Source: Catenuloplanes niger
GTDB taxonomy: Bacteria > Actinomycetota > Actinomycetes > Mycobacteriales > Micromonosporaceae
Assembly (NCBI RefSeq): GCF_031458255.1
Contig: NZ_JAVDYC010000001.1
Location: 1,559,001 to 1,623,000, forward strand
Length of the DNA stretch: 64,000 nt
Direction: 5' to 3'
Part shown: positions 33,708-42,658 of the stretch, one piece after another
Numbering within the stretch: the first letter of the stretch is position 1
Layout of the letters: the number at the start of each line of letters is the position of its first letter
Made by a program: the position numbers and the translations under genes
The notes under the pieces: model-generated
Seen by the model: the letters and a program-made list of their open reading frames with translations, nothing else
The model's database searches: none
What the model was told of the DNA's origin: nothing

Positions 33708-33791
33708 GTCAAGTGAGAGTACCCTCCGGATAGCGTGTCCGCTGCTCTTCGGACGTGCGGTCCCGCGACGGAGCCGCGGGACCGCGACACC

Positions 33792-36700
33792 TCACCAGGT
33801 CAGACCGTGTCCGTAGGGGTAGAGCGGATTTCCGTAGGTGGGCGGCACCGGCCGCCCGGCATCGATGTGCGCGCGGATCTCGGCCCGCTGCGCGTCCGTG
33901 GCACCGAGGTCGAACGGCAGGTCCCACGCCTCCCGCGCGTCCGCCGGCACGTCCTGCCCGCCCGGCCGCAGCACCTGGTCGAGCGTGCGCGGCAGCTGCC
34001 AGGGCAGCTTCCCGGTGGGCCGGTGATCGCCGAAGACCAGGCCGGCCAGCGCCGGCCCGACCTCCTCGCCGGCCCGGAAGTTGACCACCACGGCGTCCGC
34101 GATCTCGTGCCACTCACTGATCACGTAGGGCCGGGCCATGGTCAGCAACACCACCACGGGTACGCCGCGCGCCTTCCAGCTCCGGATCAGCTCCAGCTGG
34201 TCGGGCGGCAGGTACGGAGCCGTCTGCGTCCAGCTCGTCGCGTGGGTGTAGTACGGCTCCCCCACCGCCACGATCGCCAGGCTCGGATTCGGCGCGCTGT
34301 CCCGGTGGACGGTCACCCCGGCGGACGCGGCCCGGGCGGCGAGCGCGTCGTACGTGGACAGCGATCCGTACTCCTGGTGGAAGTAGCTGGTCCAGATGCA
34401 GCACGATCCGGTGTCCGTCGCGCGCGGCCCGGTCACCACGATGTCGCTGCCGGCCGGAAGCCGGAGCGGCAGCACGTTCGCGGAGTTCCGGAGCACGGTC
34501 AGCGAACCGCGCGCGGCCTGGTTGGCCAGCGCCGCGTCGGCCGGTGTGTGCACCCGGTAGATGCCGTTGACCGGGTCGCCGTACGGGTTCTCGAACAGCC
34601 CGAGCTGGAACTTCAGCCGCAGCACCCGCCGGACCGCGTCGTCGATCCGGGCGGCCGGCACCTGGGCGAGGAACGTGGCCATCGAGAAGCCGGCCGCGCC
34701 CGGGTCCGCGCCGCCCATCACGTCGGAGCCGGCCCGCGCCGCGCCCACCCAGGAGCCGGACGGCAGCCAGTCCGTGGTGATCAGGCCGGTGAAGCCGAGG
34801 TTGTTGCGCAGGTAGGCCAGGATCGGCGCGCTGTCACCGGCACCGGGACCGCCCGGGTCCAGGAACGAGCTGCCCGCGTACCCCGGCATGATGTTGACCG
34901 CGCCCGCCTCCATCGCGGCCCGGAACGGGATCATGTGGTACTTGATGGTCACGCCGTCGTACACGATGAGCTGCTCGCCGCCCGCGCCCTCGCCCGGCCA
35001 GTGCTTGACCGTGGCCAGCACCGAGCGCGGGTTCAGCTCCGGACCGCCCTGCAAGCCCGCCACCAGCGCCCGGACCTGCGCGGCCGCCACGTACGCGTCC
35101 TCGCCGTTGCCCTCCTGGATGCGCGGGTAGAGCACCTTCGTGCCGACCTCGGCGAGCGGCCCGAGCACGCCCCGGGTGCCGAGCTCGACCTGCTCGCGGC
35201 GCTGCATGTCGCCGAGCCGGTACTGCAGCGGGTAGTCCCGGCCGGCCGCGAGCGCGCTCTGCGACGGATAGGTGGTCTTGAAGCCGTGGATCGTGTCCCC
35301 GGCCGAGATCAGCGGGATGCCGAGCCGGGTGCCGGTCGACCCCAGCAGGTCACGGTGCAGGTCGGGCGCCTCCGAGGGGCCGAAGTGCCAGCCCGATCGG
35401 GGGTACGCCTGCGCGTTGTAGAACATCTGGTACGCCTTCTCCTCGGCCGTCATGCGTCCGAGCAGATCGGTCACGCGCGCCTCGACCGGGCGGCGCCAGT
35501 CCTCGTAGGGGTCGATCGCGCCGCTGCGGTTCGCGTCCCGGGCACCGTTGATCACCGGTACGCCGTCCGCGATCGTGGTCAGCGCCGGCCGGTACAGCCC
35601 GAACGTGCGGATCTGCGACGTGGTCGAGCCGGCCGTCACGTACCAGCGGTAGGTCCACCGGTCCGGCAGGTCCCAGGCCGGCGCGTACGACGTCCCGGTC
35701 ACCTCCGCGACCCGGGTGTAGACGTCCAGCAGGCTGCCGGACGCGGTGAAGTCGTAGTCGGTACGGCTCACGTTGATCCACAGCTGGTAGCGGGTGGCAC
35801 CGGCGACCGCGGCCCAGGAGAACACGGGCCGCCGGGTGTCCGTGATCAGCGCCTGGTCGGCCGGCGCGGTGAGCGCGAACTGCCCGGTGGTCGCGGGCGG
35901 CCGGGTCGGCCCGGACAGCAGCGGTGGCGCGCTGCCGGCCGCGTCGACCGTGCCGAGCACCTTCAGGTCCCACAGCGAGTAGCCGTAGCCGGTGGCCCGC
36001 GCGGTGCCGACGAGTCGCAGGTACCGGCCGATGCCGGAGACGGTCAGCGTCTCCACGCCGCCGCGCCCGGTGGTGGTGCTGTAGATCGTGGTCCAGGCGG
36101 CCGCGTCGTCGGACACCTCGATGCGGTAGCCGGTGCCGTAGGCGGACTCCCAGTGCAGCACCACGCCGGTGATCGTGGCCCGGCCCTGCAGGTCGACGCG
36201 GATCCACTGGTTCTCCGCGTGCTCGCTGGACCAGCGCGTGGTGGTGCGGCCGTCCAGCGCGGCGCCGGGCGCGTTGCCACCCTCGTAGGAGGAGGCCGCC
36301 ACCGGTTTGAAGGCCGCGATGTCGGTGCCGCCGCCGGAGGTCGTGGTGCTGCCGTAGACCTCGAACTCCCACAGCGAGTAGCCGTAGCCGGTGGCCCGTT
36401 CGGTGCCGAGCACCCGTACGTACCGCCCGGTGCCGTCGGTCGTGATCGTCTGGACGCCGCCGGTGCCGGTGGTGGTCGCGTGGACGGTGGTCCAGGCGGT
36501 CCCGTCCGGCGAGGTCTGGATCTGGAACGCGCGGGCGTGCGCCGCCTCCCAGTGGAGCACGACGCGGTCCAGCGTCGCGGTGGCACCGAGGTCGACGCGC
36601 AGCCACTGCTGGTCGGCGAACGCGCTCGCCCAGCGGGTGCCGGCGTCGCCGTCGACGGCCGCCGCGGCCGGGGTGCCGGCGCCCTCGACGGAGGAGGCGA

Positions 36701-36833
36701 GCGTGGGCTTGCCGCGGGAGAGCAGGACGGGTGCGGCCTCGGAGAGCAGGACGGGTGCGGCCTCGGCGGGCGTGGCCACGAGCAGCCCGGCGAGCAGCAG
36801 CAACGCCGCCGCCAGTCTTCGTTTCACGGACAT
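33792..36833 (-). CDS. Secreted GH3 beta-glycosidase with two discoidin-type domains
   Basis: 1013 residues. Signal peptide to PAEAAP, then an 8-residue repeat (EAAPVLLS twice). Two F5/8 type C carbohydrate-binding domains (about 40-165 and 170-305), an Ig/FnIII-like segment, and a GH3 catalytic domain with HIS/KH-type motif VKHWPGEGAGG and the nucleophile Asp in GLITTDW. The C-terminal alpha/beta sandwich ends with a PLYPYGHGLTW block. Likely a beta-glucosidase or related exoenzyme working on plant or microbial glycans. A 12-bp LacI-type palindrome lies 22 bp upstream. Confidence 0.92.
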   Translation of the reverse strand: MSVKRRLAAALLLLAGLLVATPAEAAPVLLSEAAPVLLSRGKPTLASSVEGAGTPAAAAVDGDAGTRWASAFADQQWLRVDLGATATLDRVVLHWEAAHARAFQIQTSPDGTAWTTVHATTTGTGGVQTITTDGTGRYVRVLGTERATGYGYSLWEFEVYGSTTTSGGGTDIAAFKPVAASSYEGGNAPGAALDGRTTTRWSSEHAENQWIRVDLQGRATITGVVLHWESAYGTGYRIEVSDDAAAWTTIYSTTTGRGGVETLTVSGIGRYLRLVGTARATGYGYSLWDLKVLGTVDAAGSAPPLLSGPTRPPATTGQFALTAPADQALITDTRRPVFSWAAVAGATRYQLWINVSRTDYDFTASGSLLDVYTRVAEVTGTSYAPAWDLPDRWTYRWYVTAGSTTSQIRTFGLYRPALTTIADGVPVINGARDANRSGAIDPYEDWRRPVEARVTDLLGRMTAEEKAYQMFYNAQAYPRSGWHFGPSEAPDLHRDLLGSTGTRLGIPLISAGDTIHGFKTTYPSQSALAAGRDYPLQYRLGDMQRREQVELGTRGVLGPLAEVGTKVLYPRIQEGNGEDAYVAAAQVRALVAGLQGGPELNPRSVLATVKHWPGEGAGGEQLIVYDGVTIKYHMIPFRAAMEAGAVNIMPGYAGSSFLDPGGPGAGDSAPILAYLRNNLGFTGLITTDWLPSGSWVGAARAGSDVMGGADPGAAGFSMATFLAQVPAARIDDAVRRVLRLKFQLGLFENPYGDPVNGIYRVHTPADAALANQAARGSLTVLRNSANVLPLRLPAGSDIVVTGPRATDTGSCCIWTSYFHQEYGSLSTYDALAARAASAGVTVHRDSAPNPSLAIVAVGEPYYTHATSWTQTAPYLPPDQLELIRSWKARGVPVVVLLTMARPYVISEWHEIADAVVVNFRAGEEVGPALAGLVFGDHRPTGKLPWQLPRTLDQVLRPGGQDVPADAREAWDLPFDLGATDAQRAEIRAHIDAGRPVPPTYGNPLYPYGHGLTW
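36718..36765. repeat. 24-bp in-frame tandem duplication in the GH3 gene
   Basis: Two exact 24-bp copies (36718-36741, 36742-36765) encode EAAPVLLS-EAAPVLLS just after the signal peptide cleavage region. It changes only linker length. Confidence 0.9.
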
Positions 36834-36854
36834 GAGGACTCCAGGAGATCGTGG

Positions 36855-36866
36855 GAGAGCGCTCTC
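36855..36866. promoter_or_regulatory. LacI-family operator upstream of GH3
   Basis: Perfect palindrome GAGAGCGCTCTC between the GH3 start and its promoter. It resembles the GAGCGCTC core used by CebR-type LacI regulators of actinobacterial glycosidase genes. No LacI gene is in the window. Confidence 0.7.
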
Positions 36867-36990
36867 TAACGCTGAGCCTGATCGATGTCCATCAGTCCGT
36901 CAAGGGGGTCCGGTAGCGCTCCGTGGAGCAGGAGAGAACTTCTCGCATCGTGGTAGCGTGCCGAACCATCGAGCGGAAGGGACCCCTCAC

Positions 36991-37689
36991 GTGAAGTCGC
37001 TGGTCGGCAAGTCCGCCGCGGTGGCCGTGCTCATCGCCGGCGTCGGTGGCGGCACCTATCTGCACCAGGATCGCGCCCGCACCGAGGACTCCGCCGCCGC
37101 GCAGGCCGCCTGGGAGGCGAACCGCGCCGAGGAGCTCTACGTCAAGGACCGGCACCGGGAGTACACCGAGCTCGCCGCCGGCCTGCACCAGTCCGAGCGG
37201 GCCGCGGCCAAGCGCGCCGCCGCGATGGCCGAGGAGCAGGCGAAGCGCGCCCGCGCCGCGAACGACGCGGTCAGCCGCCGGAAGGCGGCGGCCGAGGCCG
37301 AGGCGGCCGCCGCACAGGCCGCCGAGGACGCCGCCAAGGCCGCGATCAAGCCGTACGACGGGCCGGTCCCGTCGTCCTGCGCCTCCTACTCCGGCCACCG
37401 CAAGACCGGCTGCTCCGTCATGGTCGGCCAGGGCTTCGACGTCTCCGAGTTCGGCTGCCTGGACACGCTGTGGACGCGGGAGAGCGGCTGGAACCCGAAG
37501 GCGGCCAACCCGAGCTCGGAGGCGTACGGCATCCCGCAGGCGAACCCGGGCAGCAAGATGGCGTCGGTCGCGGACGACTGGCAGACCAACCCGGCGACGC
37601 AGGTCATCTGGGGCCTCGGGTACATCAAGGGCCGCTACAGCACGCCGTGCGCGGCCCTCGAGCACTCCAACGCCGCCGGCTGGTACTAG
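36991..37689 (+). CDS. Lytic transglycosylase-like secreted protein
   Basis: 232 residues from GTG 36991 with GGAAGGGA upstream. Signal-anchor helix about 8-24, then a long Ala/Glu/Arg helix (about 35-115) that should form a coiled coil, and a C-terminal transglycosylase domain with Glu in TRESGWNPKAANPSSEAYGIPQ and a final disulfide-prone CAALEHSNAAGWY. Probably cleaves peptidoglycan at the cell surface. Divergent from the GH3 gene. Confidence 0.87.
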   Translation: MKSLVGKSAAVAVLIAGVGGGTYLHQDRARTEDSAAAQAAWEANRAEELYVKDRHREYTELAAGLHQSERAAAKRAAAMAEEQAKRARAANDAVSRRKAAAEAEAAAAQAAEDAAKAAIKPYDGPVPSSCASYSGHRKTGCSVMVGQGFDVSEFGCLDTLWTRESGWNPKAANPSSEAYGIPQANPGSKMASVADDWQTNPATQVIWGLGYIKGRYSTPCAALEHSNAAGWY

Positions 37690-37718
37690 GCGATCCGGGC
37701 CGGGTTCGCCGTCCTGAC

Positions 37719-37763
37719 AAACCGTGCGGGGGTACGGCCGACGGCCGTACCCCCGCACGGTTT
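37719..37763. terminator. Strong bidirectional terminator
   Basis: Perfect 21-bp arms (37719-37739 and 37743-37763) with a 3-nt loop GAC; it starts with AAA and ends with TTT, so it can work for both convergent genes. Confidence 0.9.
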
Positions 37764-37769
37764 CTGACC

Positions 37770-39407
37770 TCAGATGCGGAACCGGCCGACCACCGTCTCC
37801 AGCTCGCTGACCACGCGGTTCAGGTCGGCGACCGTCTCGCCGGCCTCGACCAGCGACTCCGTGGTGGCGCGGGCCGCGTTCGCCACACCGTTGATGTTGC
37901 TGGCGATGTCGGACGTGCCGCCGGACGCGTCGCCGACGCTGCGGCTCATCTCGCCGGTGGTCGCGGTCTGCTCCTCGACCGCGGACGCGATGGTCAGCTG
38001 GTAGTCGTTGATCCGCGCGATGATCCGGCTGATCTCGCCGATCGCCTCGACCGCGTTCTGCGTGTCGACCTGGATCGCCTCGACCCGGCGGGAGATGTCC
38101 TCGGTCGCCTTCGCGGTCTCCTGCGCCAGGTCCTTGACCTCACCGGCCACCACCGCGAAGCCCTTGCCGGCGTCGCCCGCGCGCGCCGCCTCGATCGTCG
38201 CGTTCAGCGCCAGCAGGTTCGTCTGCTCCGCGATCGAGGTGATCGTCTTGACCACGTTGCCGATCTCCGCGGACGACTCGCCGAGCTTCGCGATCGTGTC
38301 GTTGGTCTGGTTGGCCACGCCGACCGCCTCCGCCGCGACCTGGGCCGCGTCGTTCGCGTTCTGGCTGATCTCGCGGATCGAGGCGCCCATCTCCTCGGAG
38401 CCGGCCGCGACCGTGGAGACGTTCGCGGAGACCTCACCGGCCGCGTTCGACACCACGTCGGCCTGGCTGGCGGCCTCGGCCGCGCTGGACGCGATCCGCT
38501 CGGTCGACGCGGAGAGCCGGCGGGCGCCGTCCGCGAGCGTCCGGGAGCTCTCGGAGAGCGCCGAGATCGTGGTGCGCAGGCCGTCGCGGGCCGCGTTCGT
38601 GGCGATCGCCATCGCGCCGATCTCGTCGCGGCCACGCACCTCCGCGTCCTTGGTCAGGTCACCGGACGCCATGGCGCGCAGCGCGTCACCGACGGTCTGC
38701 ACCTGCGCGGTGATCGCGCGGGCCACCATCAGGCCGATCGCGAGCGCGATCAGCGCGCCGATCAGCACGGCCGCGATCAGCGTGTTGCGGGCGTTGGCGT
38801 ACGACGACTGCGCCTCCTCGGCCGCCGCCGCGGAATCCGCCGCCTCCAGCTCCTGCAGCTGCGCGAGCCCGTCCCGCATCGCCGTCTCGGCCGTGCCGTA
38901 GGCGGCCAGCGGGTCGGCCGGCAGCGTGTAGCCGGCCGGCAGCGGAAGCTGGAAGTAGTTCACGTCCCGCAGGTTCGTGTAGTCGGTGAACCCGGTGGTG
39001 AACGCCTCGATCGCGGTGGTCCGCTCCGCGCTGGCGTTGGTGCCGACGTTGAGCGCGGTGTACTCGGCCAGCGCGTCGCTGATCATCGTGTCCGCCTCCT
39101 TGGTGTCCGCGACGGCGTCCTGCTTCGCGGCGGCGTCGGCGCCGAGGCTGAACAGCAGCATGCCGCGGAACATCCCGCTGAGGCCCTGTTGCATCGTGCC
39201 GAGGTGGGCGGTGCCGGCGACCTGCTCCCGGTTCATGTCGTCGAGCTGTGCGGCGAGCGACGACATGCGCTGCACGCACAGCACGCCGACCAGGATCGTG
39301 ATCGCGATGACCACGACCGACGAGGCCAGGATCTTGGTACGTACCTTCGTATCGGCCACCAGACGGGTGAGGACGCCACCCGAGCGGTGCTCCGCGACTT
39401 GACTCAT
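37770..39407 (-). CDS. Methyl-accepting chemotaxis protein, membrane type
   Basis: 545 residues. Helix about 24-46, helical-bundle sensor (about 47-210), second helix about 211-232, HAMP, and a long signalling hairpin with the conserved tip [37 protein letters not shown]. The sensor contains an MCP-type four-helix-bundle domain, with no PAS or Cache motif obvious. The tricarboxylate importer genes directly upstream raise the possibility of chemotaxis to that substrate; this is inference. Confidence 0.93.
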   Translation of the reverse strand: MSQVAEHRSGGVLTRLVADTKVRTKILASSVVVIAITILVGVLCVQRMSSLAAQLDDMNREQVAGTAHLGTMQQGLSGMFRGMLLFSLGADAAAKQDAVADTKEADTMISDALAEYTALNVGTNASAERTTAIEAFTTGFTDYTNLRDVNYFQLPLPAGYTLPADPLAAYGTAETAMRDGLAQLQELEAADSAAAAEEAQSSYANARNTLIAAVLIGALIALAIGLMVARAITAQVQTVGDALRAMASGDLTKDAEVRGRDEIGAMAIATNAARDGLRTTISALSESSRTLADGARRLSASTERIASSAAEAASQADVVSNAAGEVSANVSTVAAGSEEMGASIREISQNANDAAQVAAEAVGVANQTNDTIAKLGESSAEIGNVVKTITSIAEQTNLLALNATIEAARAGDAGKGFAVVAGEVKDLAQETAKATEDISRRVEAIQVDTQNAVEAIGEISRIIARINDYQLTIASAVEEQTATTGEMSRSVGDASGGTSDIASNINGVANAARATTESLVEAGETVADLNRVVSELETVVGRFRI

Positions 39408-39485
39408 CAGACAGGCCCTTCGCCCGTGAACGACACAGCGAATGCCCCATCGGCACGAATCAGACCCGGTTGAGGGAAAGCGGCG

Positions 39486-40973
39486 TCAGTCGTCGGTCGC
39501 GGCGGCCCGGCGGCGCATCGCCACCACGGCCGGGGCCAGCAGCGCGAGGATCGCCACCGTCCACAGCGTCACGGTCAGCGGCCCGGAGAGCAGGATGCCC
39601 CAGTCACCGTCGGACAGTGCCAGCGCGCGGCGCAACTGCTGCTCGGCCAGCGGCGCCAGGATCAGGCCGACCACCGCGGGCGCGGCCGGCACGTCCGCGC
39701 GGCGCATCAGCAGCCCGATCAGGCCCAGGCCGATGAGGATCAGCAGGTCCGTGGTGGTGCCGCCGGCCGCGAACGTGCCGAGCGTGGCGAAGACCAGCAC
39801 GCCGGCGTAGATGCCGTACGCCGGAATGGTCAGCAGACGCGCCCACAGGCGCACCAGCGGCAGGTTCAGCACCAGCAGCATCACGTTGCCGATGTAGAGC
39901 GAGGCGATCAGCGCCCACACCAGATCGCCGGATTCGGTGAACAGCTGCGGGCCCGGTTGCAGGCCGTAGGACTGGAACGCGGTGAGGATGACCGCGGCGG
40001 TCGCGGACGTGGGCAGCCCGATGGTGAGCAGCGGGACCAGCACGCCGGCCGCGGCCGCGTTGTTCGCTGCCTCCGGACCGGCCACGCCCTCGATCGCGCC
40101 GCGGCCGAACTCGTGCCGCCGCTTCGACAGCCGCTTCTCCAGCGAGTAGCTGAGGAACGTGGGCACGTCCGCGCCACCGGCCGGCAGGCTGCCGATCGGG
40201 AACCCGATCGCGGTGCCGCGCAGCCAGGCCGGCCAGGACCGGCGCCAGTCCTCGCGGGACAGCACGGCCCGGCCACCGATCGGGTTGACCCGGCTGTCGC
40301 CGGTGCCCGCGATCAGGTGACCGAACGCCTCGCCGAGCGCGAACAGCGCCACCACCACGATCACCACGTCCACGCCGTCGAGCAGCGCGGGCAGGCCGAA
40401 GTCCAGCCGCGGCTGACCGGTCAGCGTGTCGATGCCGACCAGGCCGATCGTGGCGCCGATGACCAGGCTGGCCGCGCCCTTGACCAGATTCGGGCCGAGC
40501 AGCGCGCTGACCGTGACGAACGCGACCGCCATCAGCGCCACGTACTCCGGCGGGCCGAACCCGACCGCGATGTCCGCGACCAGCGGCGCGGCGAAGCTCA
40601 GCGCGATCGTGCCGATGGTGCCGGCCACGAAGCTGCCGATCGCGGCCGTGGCCAGCGCGGCGGCGCCCCGGCCCGCGCGCGCCATCCGGTTGCCCTCCAG
40701 CGCGGTCACCACGGACGCGCTCTCGCCGGGCGTGTTGAGCAGGATGGACGTGGTGGACCCGCCGTACATGCCGCCGTAGTAGATGCCGGCGAACAGGATC
40801 AGCGCGGCCGCCGGCTCCAGCCGGAACGTGACCGGCAGCAGCAACGCCACGGTCAGCGCCGGGCCGATGCCGGGCAGCACGCCGACCGCGGTGCCGATCG
40901 TGACGCCGATCAGCGCCCACAGCAGGTTCATCGGGGTGAGCGCGTCCGCGAACCCGGTCAGCAGCGCGTCCAC
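39486..40973 (-). CDS. tctA: Tripartite tricarboxylate transporter, large permease
   Basis: 495 residues, GTG start at 40973, one base after the tctB stop. Around twelve hydrophobic helices. The N-terminal TctA signature [18 protein letters not shown] and [22 protein letters not shown] are intact. With TctB and TctC it forms a secondary importer using an external binding protein for citrate-like acids. Last gene of the three-gene operon. Confidence 0.93.
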   Translation of the reverse strand: MDALLTGFADALTPMNLLWALIGVTIGTAVGVLPGIGPALTVALLLPVTFRLEPAAALILFAGIYYGGMYGGSTTSILLNTPGESASVVTALEGNRMARAGRGAAALATAAIGSFVAGTIGTIALSFAAPLVADIAVGFGPPEYVALMAVAFVTVSALLGPNLVKGAASLVIGATIGLVGIDTLTGQPRLDFGLPALLDGVDVVIVVVALFALGEAFGHLIAGTGDSRVNPIGGRAVLSREDWRRSWPAWLRGTAIGFPIGSLPAGGADVPTFLSYSLEKRLSKRRHEFGRGAIEGVAGPEAANNAAAAGVLVPLLTIGLPTSATAAVILTAFQSYGLQPGPQLFTESGDLVWALIASLYIGNVMLLVLNLPLVRLWARLLTIPAYGIYAGVLVFATLGTFAAGGTTTDLLILIGLGLIGLLMRRADVPAAPAVVGLILAPLAEQQLRRALALSDGDWGILLSGPLTVTLWTVAILALLAPAVVAMRRRAAATDD

Positions 40974-40974
40974 G

Positions 40975-41580
40975 TCAGAACCCCCACGGTCCGGCCGGCA
41001 GGATCAGCCCGATCAGGCCGTCGAAGAGCAAGAACACGGTGCCGGACAGCGCGAAGCCGTAGGCGACGATCCGGCGTGGGTGCGGCGCGCCGAGCAGCAG
41101 CGCGGCGGCCGTGAACAGCGCGGTGGCACACAGCGTCCAGCCGGCGAACGGCAGCACCACCGCGAACGCGATCAACGCGGCGATCAGTGCCGCCAGGCGG
41201 CCCAGTCTCGCGCGCCGGTCCCGCAACGCCCCGAGGGTACGAACGGCGCCGCGCGACTGCACGCACAGGGTCAGGCCCAGCGTGCCGAGCAGCACGCCGA
41301 GCAGCATCGGGGCTGCCGCCGGCCCGACCGGCCCACCGCCGCCCCGCAGCGTCGCGGCGTCGGTCAGCACCACGACGGCGCCCACGATCATCAGCAGGGC
41401 GAGCAGCAGGGTCGCGCGCTCCTCCCCCGCCTCGTCGGGCTCCGTCGTCCCGCCGGCCGCCGCGTCCCCGTCCCGCGGGTCGACCGGCGTGGCAAGACCG
41501 TTCGCCGAGGCGGGATCGTTCGCCGCGGCGGGATCGTTCGCCGTGGGCGGGCCGGGCGGTCGTTCCTCCGGTGCCGTCAT
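40975..41580 (-). CDS. tctB: Tripartite tricarboxylate transporter, small permease
   Basis: 201 residues. An unusual disordered N-terminal extension of about 50 residues (Pro, Ala, Asn, Asp-rich, with repeats of ANDPA) precedes four TM helices of the TctB domain ([15 protein letters not shown]...[11 protein letters not shown]). Its ATG overlaps the tctC stop (ATGA). Confidence 0.85.
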   Translation of the reverse strand: MTAPEERPPGPPTANDPAAANDPASANGLATPVDPRDGDAAAGGTTEPDEAGEERATLLLALLMIVGAVVVLTDAATLRGGGGPVGPAAAPMLLGVLLGTLGLTLCVQSRGAVRTLGALRDRRARLGRLAALIAALIAFAVVLPFAGWTLCATALFTAAALLLGAPHPRRIVAYGFALSGTVFLLFDGLIGLILPAGPWGF

Positions 41581-42566
41581 GCGAGTCCCATCTTCGCCAG
41601 CACGTCCGCGACGCGGCGCTGCTCCTCGTCGAGGAACGTCTCGAACTCCGGTCCGGTGAGCGTGGCGTCACCCCAGCCACGGTCCGCGAGCGTCCGGCGC
41701 CAGGCCTCGCTCGCGGTCATGTCGGTGATCAGCTTCTCCAGCGCGGCCTCGTCCGCCGCGCTGATCCCCGGCGGCGCGACCGCTCCGCGCCAGTTGGACA
41801 GCTCCACGTCGACACCCTGTTCGCGCAGCGTGGGCACGGTCGGCAGGTCCGGCAGCCGGGCCGCGCTGGAGACCGCGAGCGGCCGTACCGTACCGGCCTC
41901 GATCTGGGAGATCATCTCGGAGACACCGGAGATGCCCGCGGTGGCCCGGCCGGAGAGCAGCGTGGCGAGCGCCTCGCCGCCACCGGAGTGCGCCACGTAG
42001 TTGACCCGGGCCGGGTCCGCGCCGATCGCGCCCGCGATCAGCCCGGTCAGGATCTGCTCGACGCCGCCGGCCGAGCCGCCGCTGAACGACACGGACGGCA
42101 GGTCGGTGCGCATCCGCTCGGTCAGCTGGGACAGGTCCCGGATCGGCGAGTCCGCGGGCACGACCAGGATCTCGTAGTCGGTGGTGAGCCGGGCCAGCGG
42201 CGTGGTCTCGTCCAGCCGCACCGGCGCGTCGTCACTCTCGATCGCACCCACCATGACCAGCCCGAACACCATCATCTGGGTCGGGTCGCCGTCGTGCCGG
42301 ACGAACTGGCTGAGACCGATCGTGCCGCCCGCGCCGGCCACGTTGTAGACCTCGGTGCGGCCGGCCGTCCCACGCAGCGCGGCCTGCATCTCGCGAGCGG
42401 TCTGGTCCCAGCCGCCACCGGGTGCGGCCGGTGCCAGCAGCCGCAGCTGACGGCCGTCCAGGAACCCGGCGTCGGCCTGTCCGCCGCGCCCGGCCAGCGT
42501 GGTCGCGACCAGCAGAACCGCGACCAGCGCGGCGGCCGCGTACGGCACCGAACTGCGCCAGCGCAT
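41577..42566 (-). CDS. tctC: Tripartite tricarboxylate transporter, binding protein
   Basis: 329 residues. Uncleaved or Sec-type signal (VPYAAAALVAVLLVATTLAG) without a lipobox Cys, then the Bug-family fold: LLAPAAPGGGWDQTAREM, VYNVAGAGGTIGLSQFV, and GISGVSEMISQIEAGTVRPLAVSS. The PGGGWD and AGAGG loops contact carboxylates in this family. First gene of the operon, divergent from the TcuA-like flavoprotein. Confidence 0.92.
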   Translation of the reverse strand: MRWRSSVPYAAAALVAVLLVATTLAGRGGQADAGFLDGRQLRLLAPAAPGGGWDQTAREMQAALRGTAGRTEVYNVAGAGGTIGLSQFVRHDGDPTQMMVFGLVMVGAIESDDAPVRLDETTPLARLTTDYEILVVPADSPIRDLSQLTERMRTDLPSVSFSGGSAGGVEQILTGLIAGAIGADPARVNYVAHSGGGEALATLLSGRATAGISGVSEMISQIEAGTVRPLAVSSAARLPDLPTVPTLREQGVDVELSNWRGAVAPPGISAADEAALEKLITDMTASEAWRRTLADRGWGDATLTGPEFETFLDEEQRRVADVLAKMGLA

Positions 42567-42604
42567 CGCACCGCCTCCTTGCCGTGGACTCGACGACCCG
42601 TCTC

Positions 42605-42612
42605 TGTATACA
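42605..42612. promoter_or_regulatory. TGTATACA palindrome in the tctC-tcuA promoter region
   Basis: An 8-bp perfect palindrome in the A/T-rich 92-bp spacer. TGTATACA-type cores are typical of GntR/FadR-subfamily operators. No such regulator gene is in the window. Confidence 0.45.
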
Positions 42613-42658
42613 TTCAGTTAGTTGGATCTTCAAGACTTTCAATGTTGTGGGGGCCTCC

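Noticed and set aside
33735-36869. Very long plus-strand frame opposite the GH3 gene
   Set aside because: Open only because G/C-rich codons leave few stops in the antisense frame; its translation is low-complexity Arg/Gly/Pro/Ala with no domain, whereas the minus strand encodes a complete GH3 enzyme.
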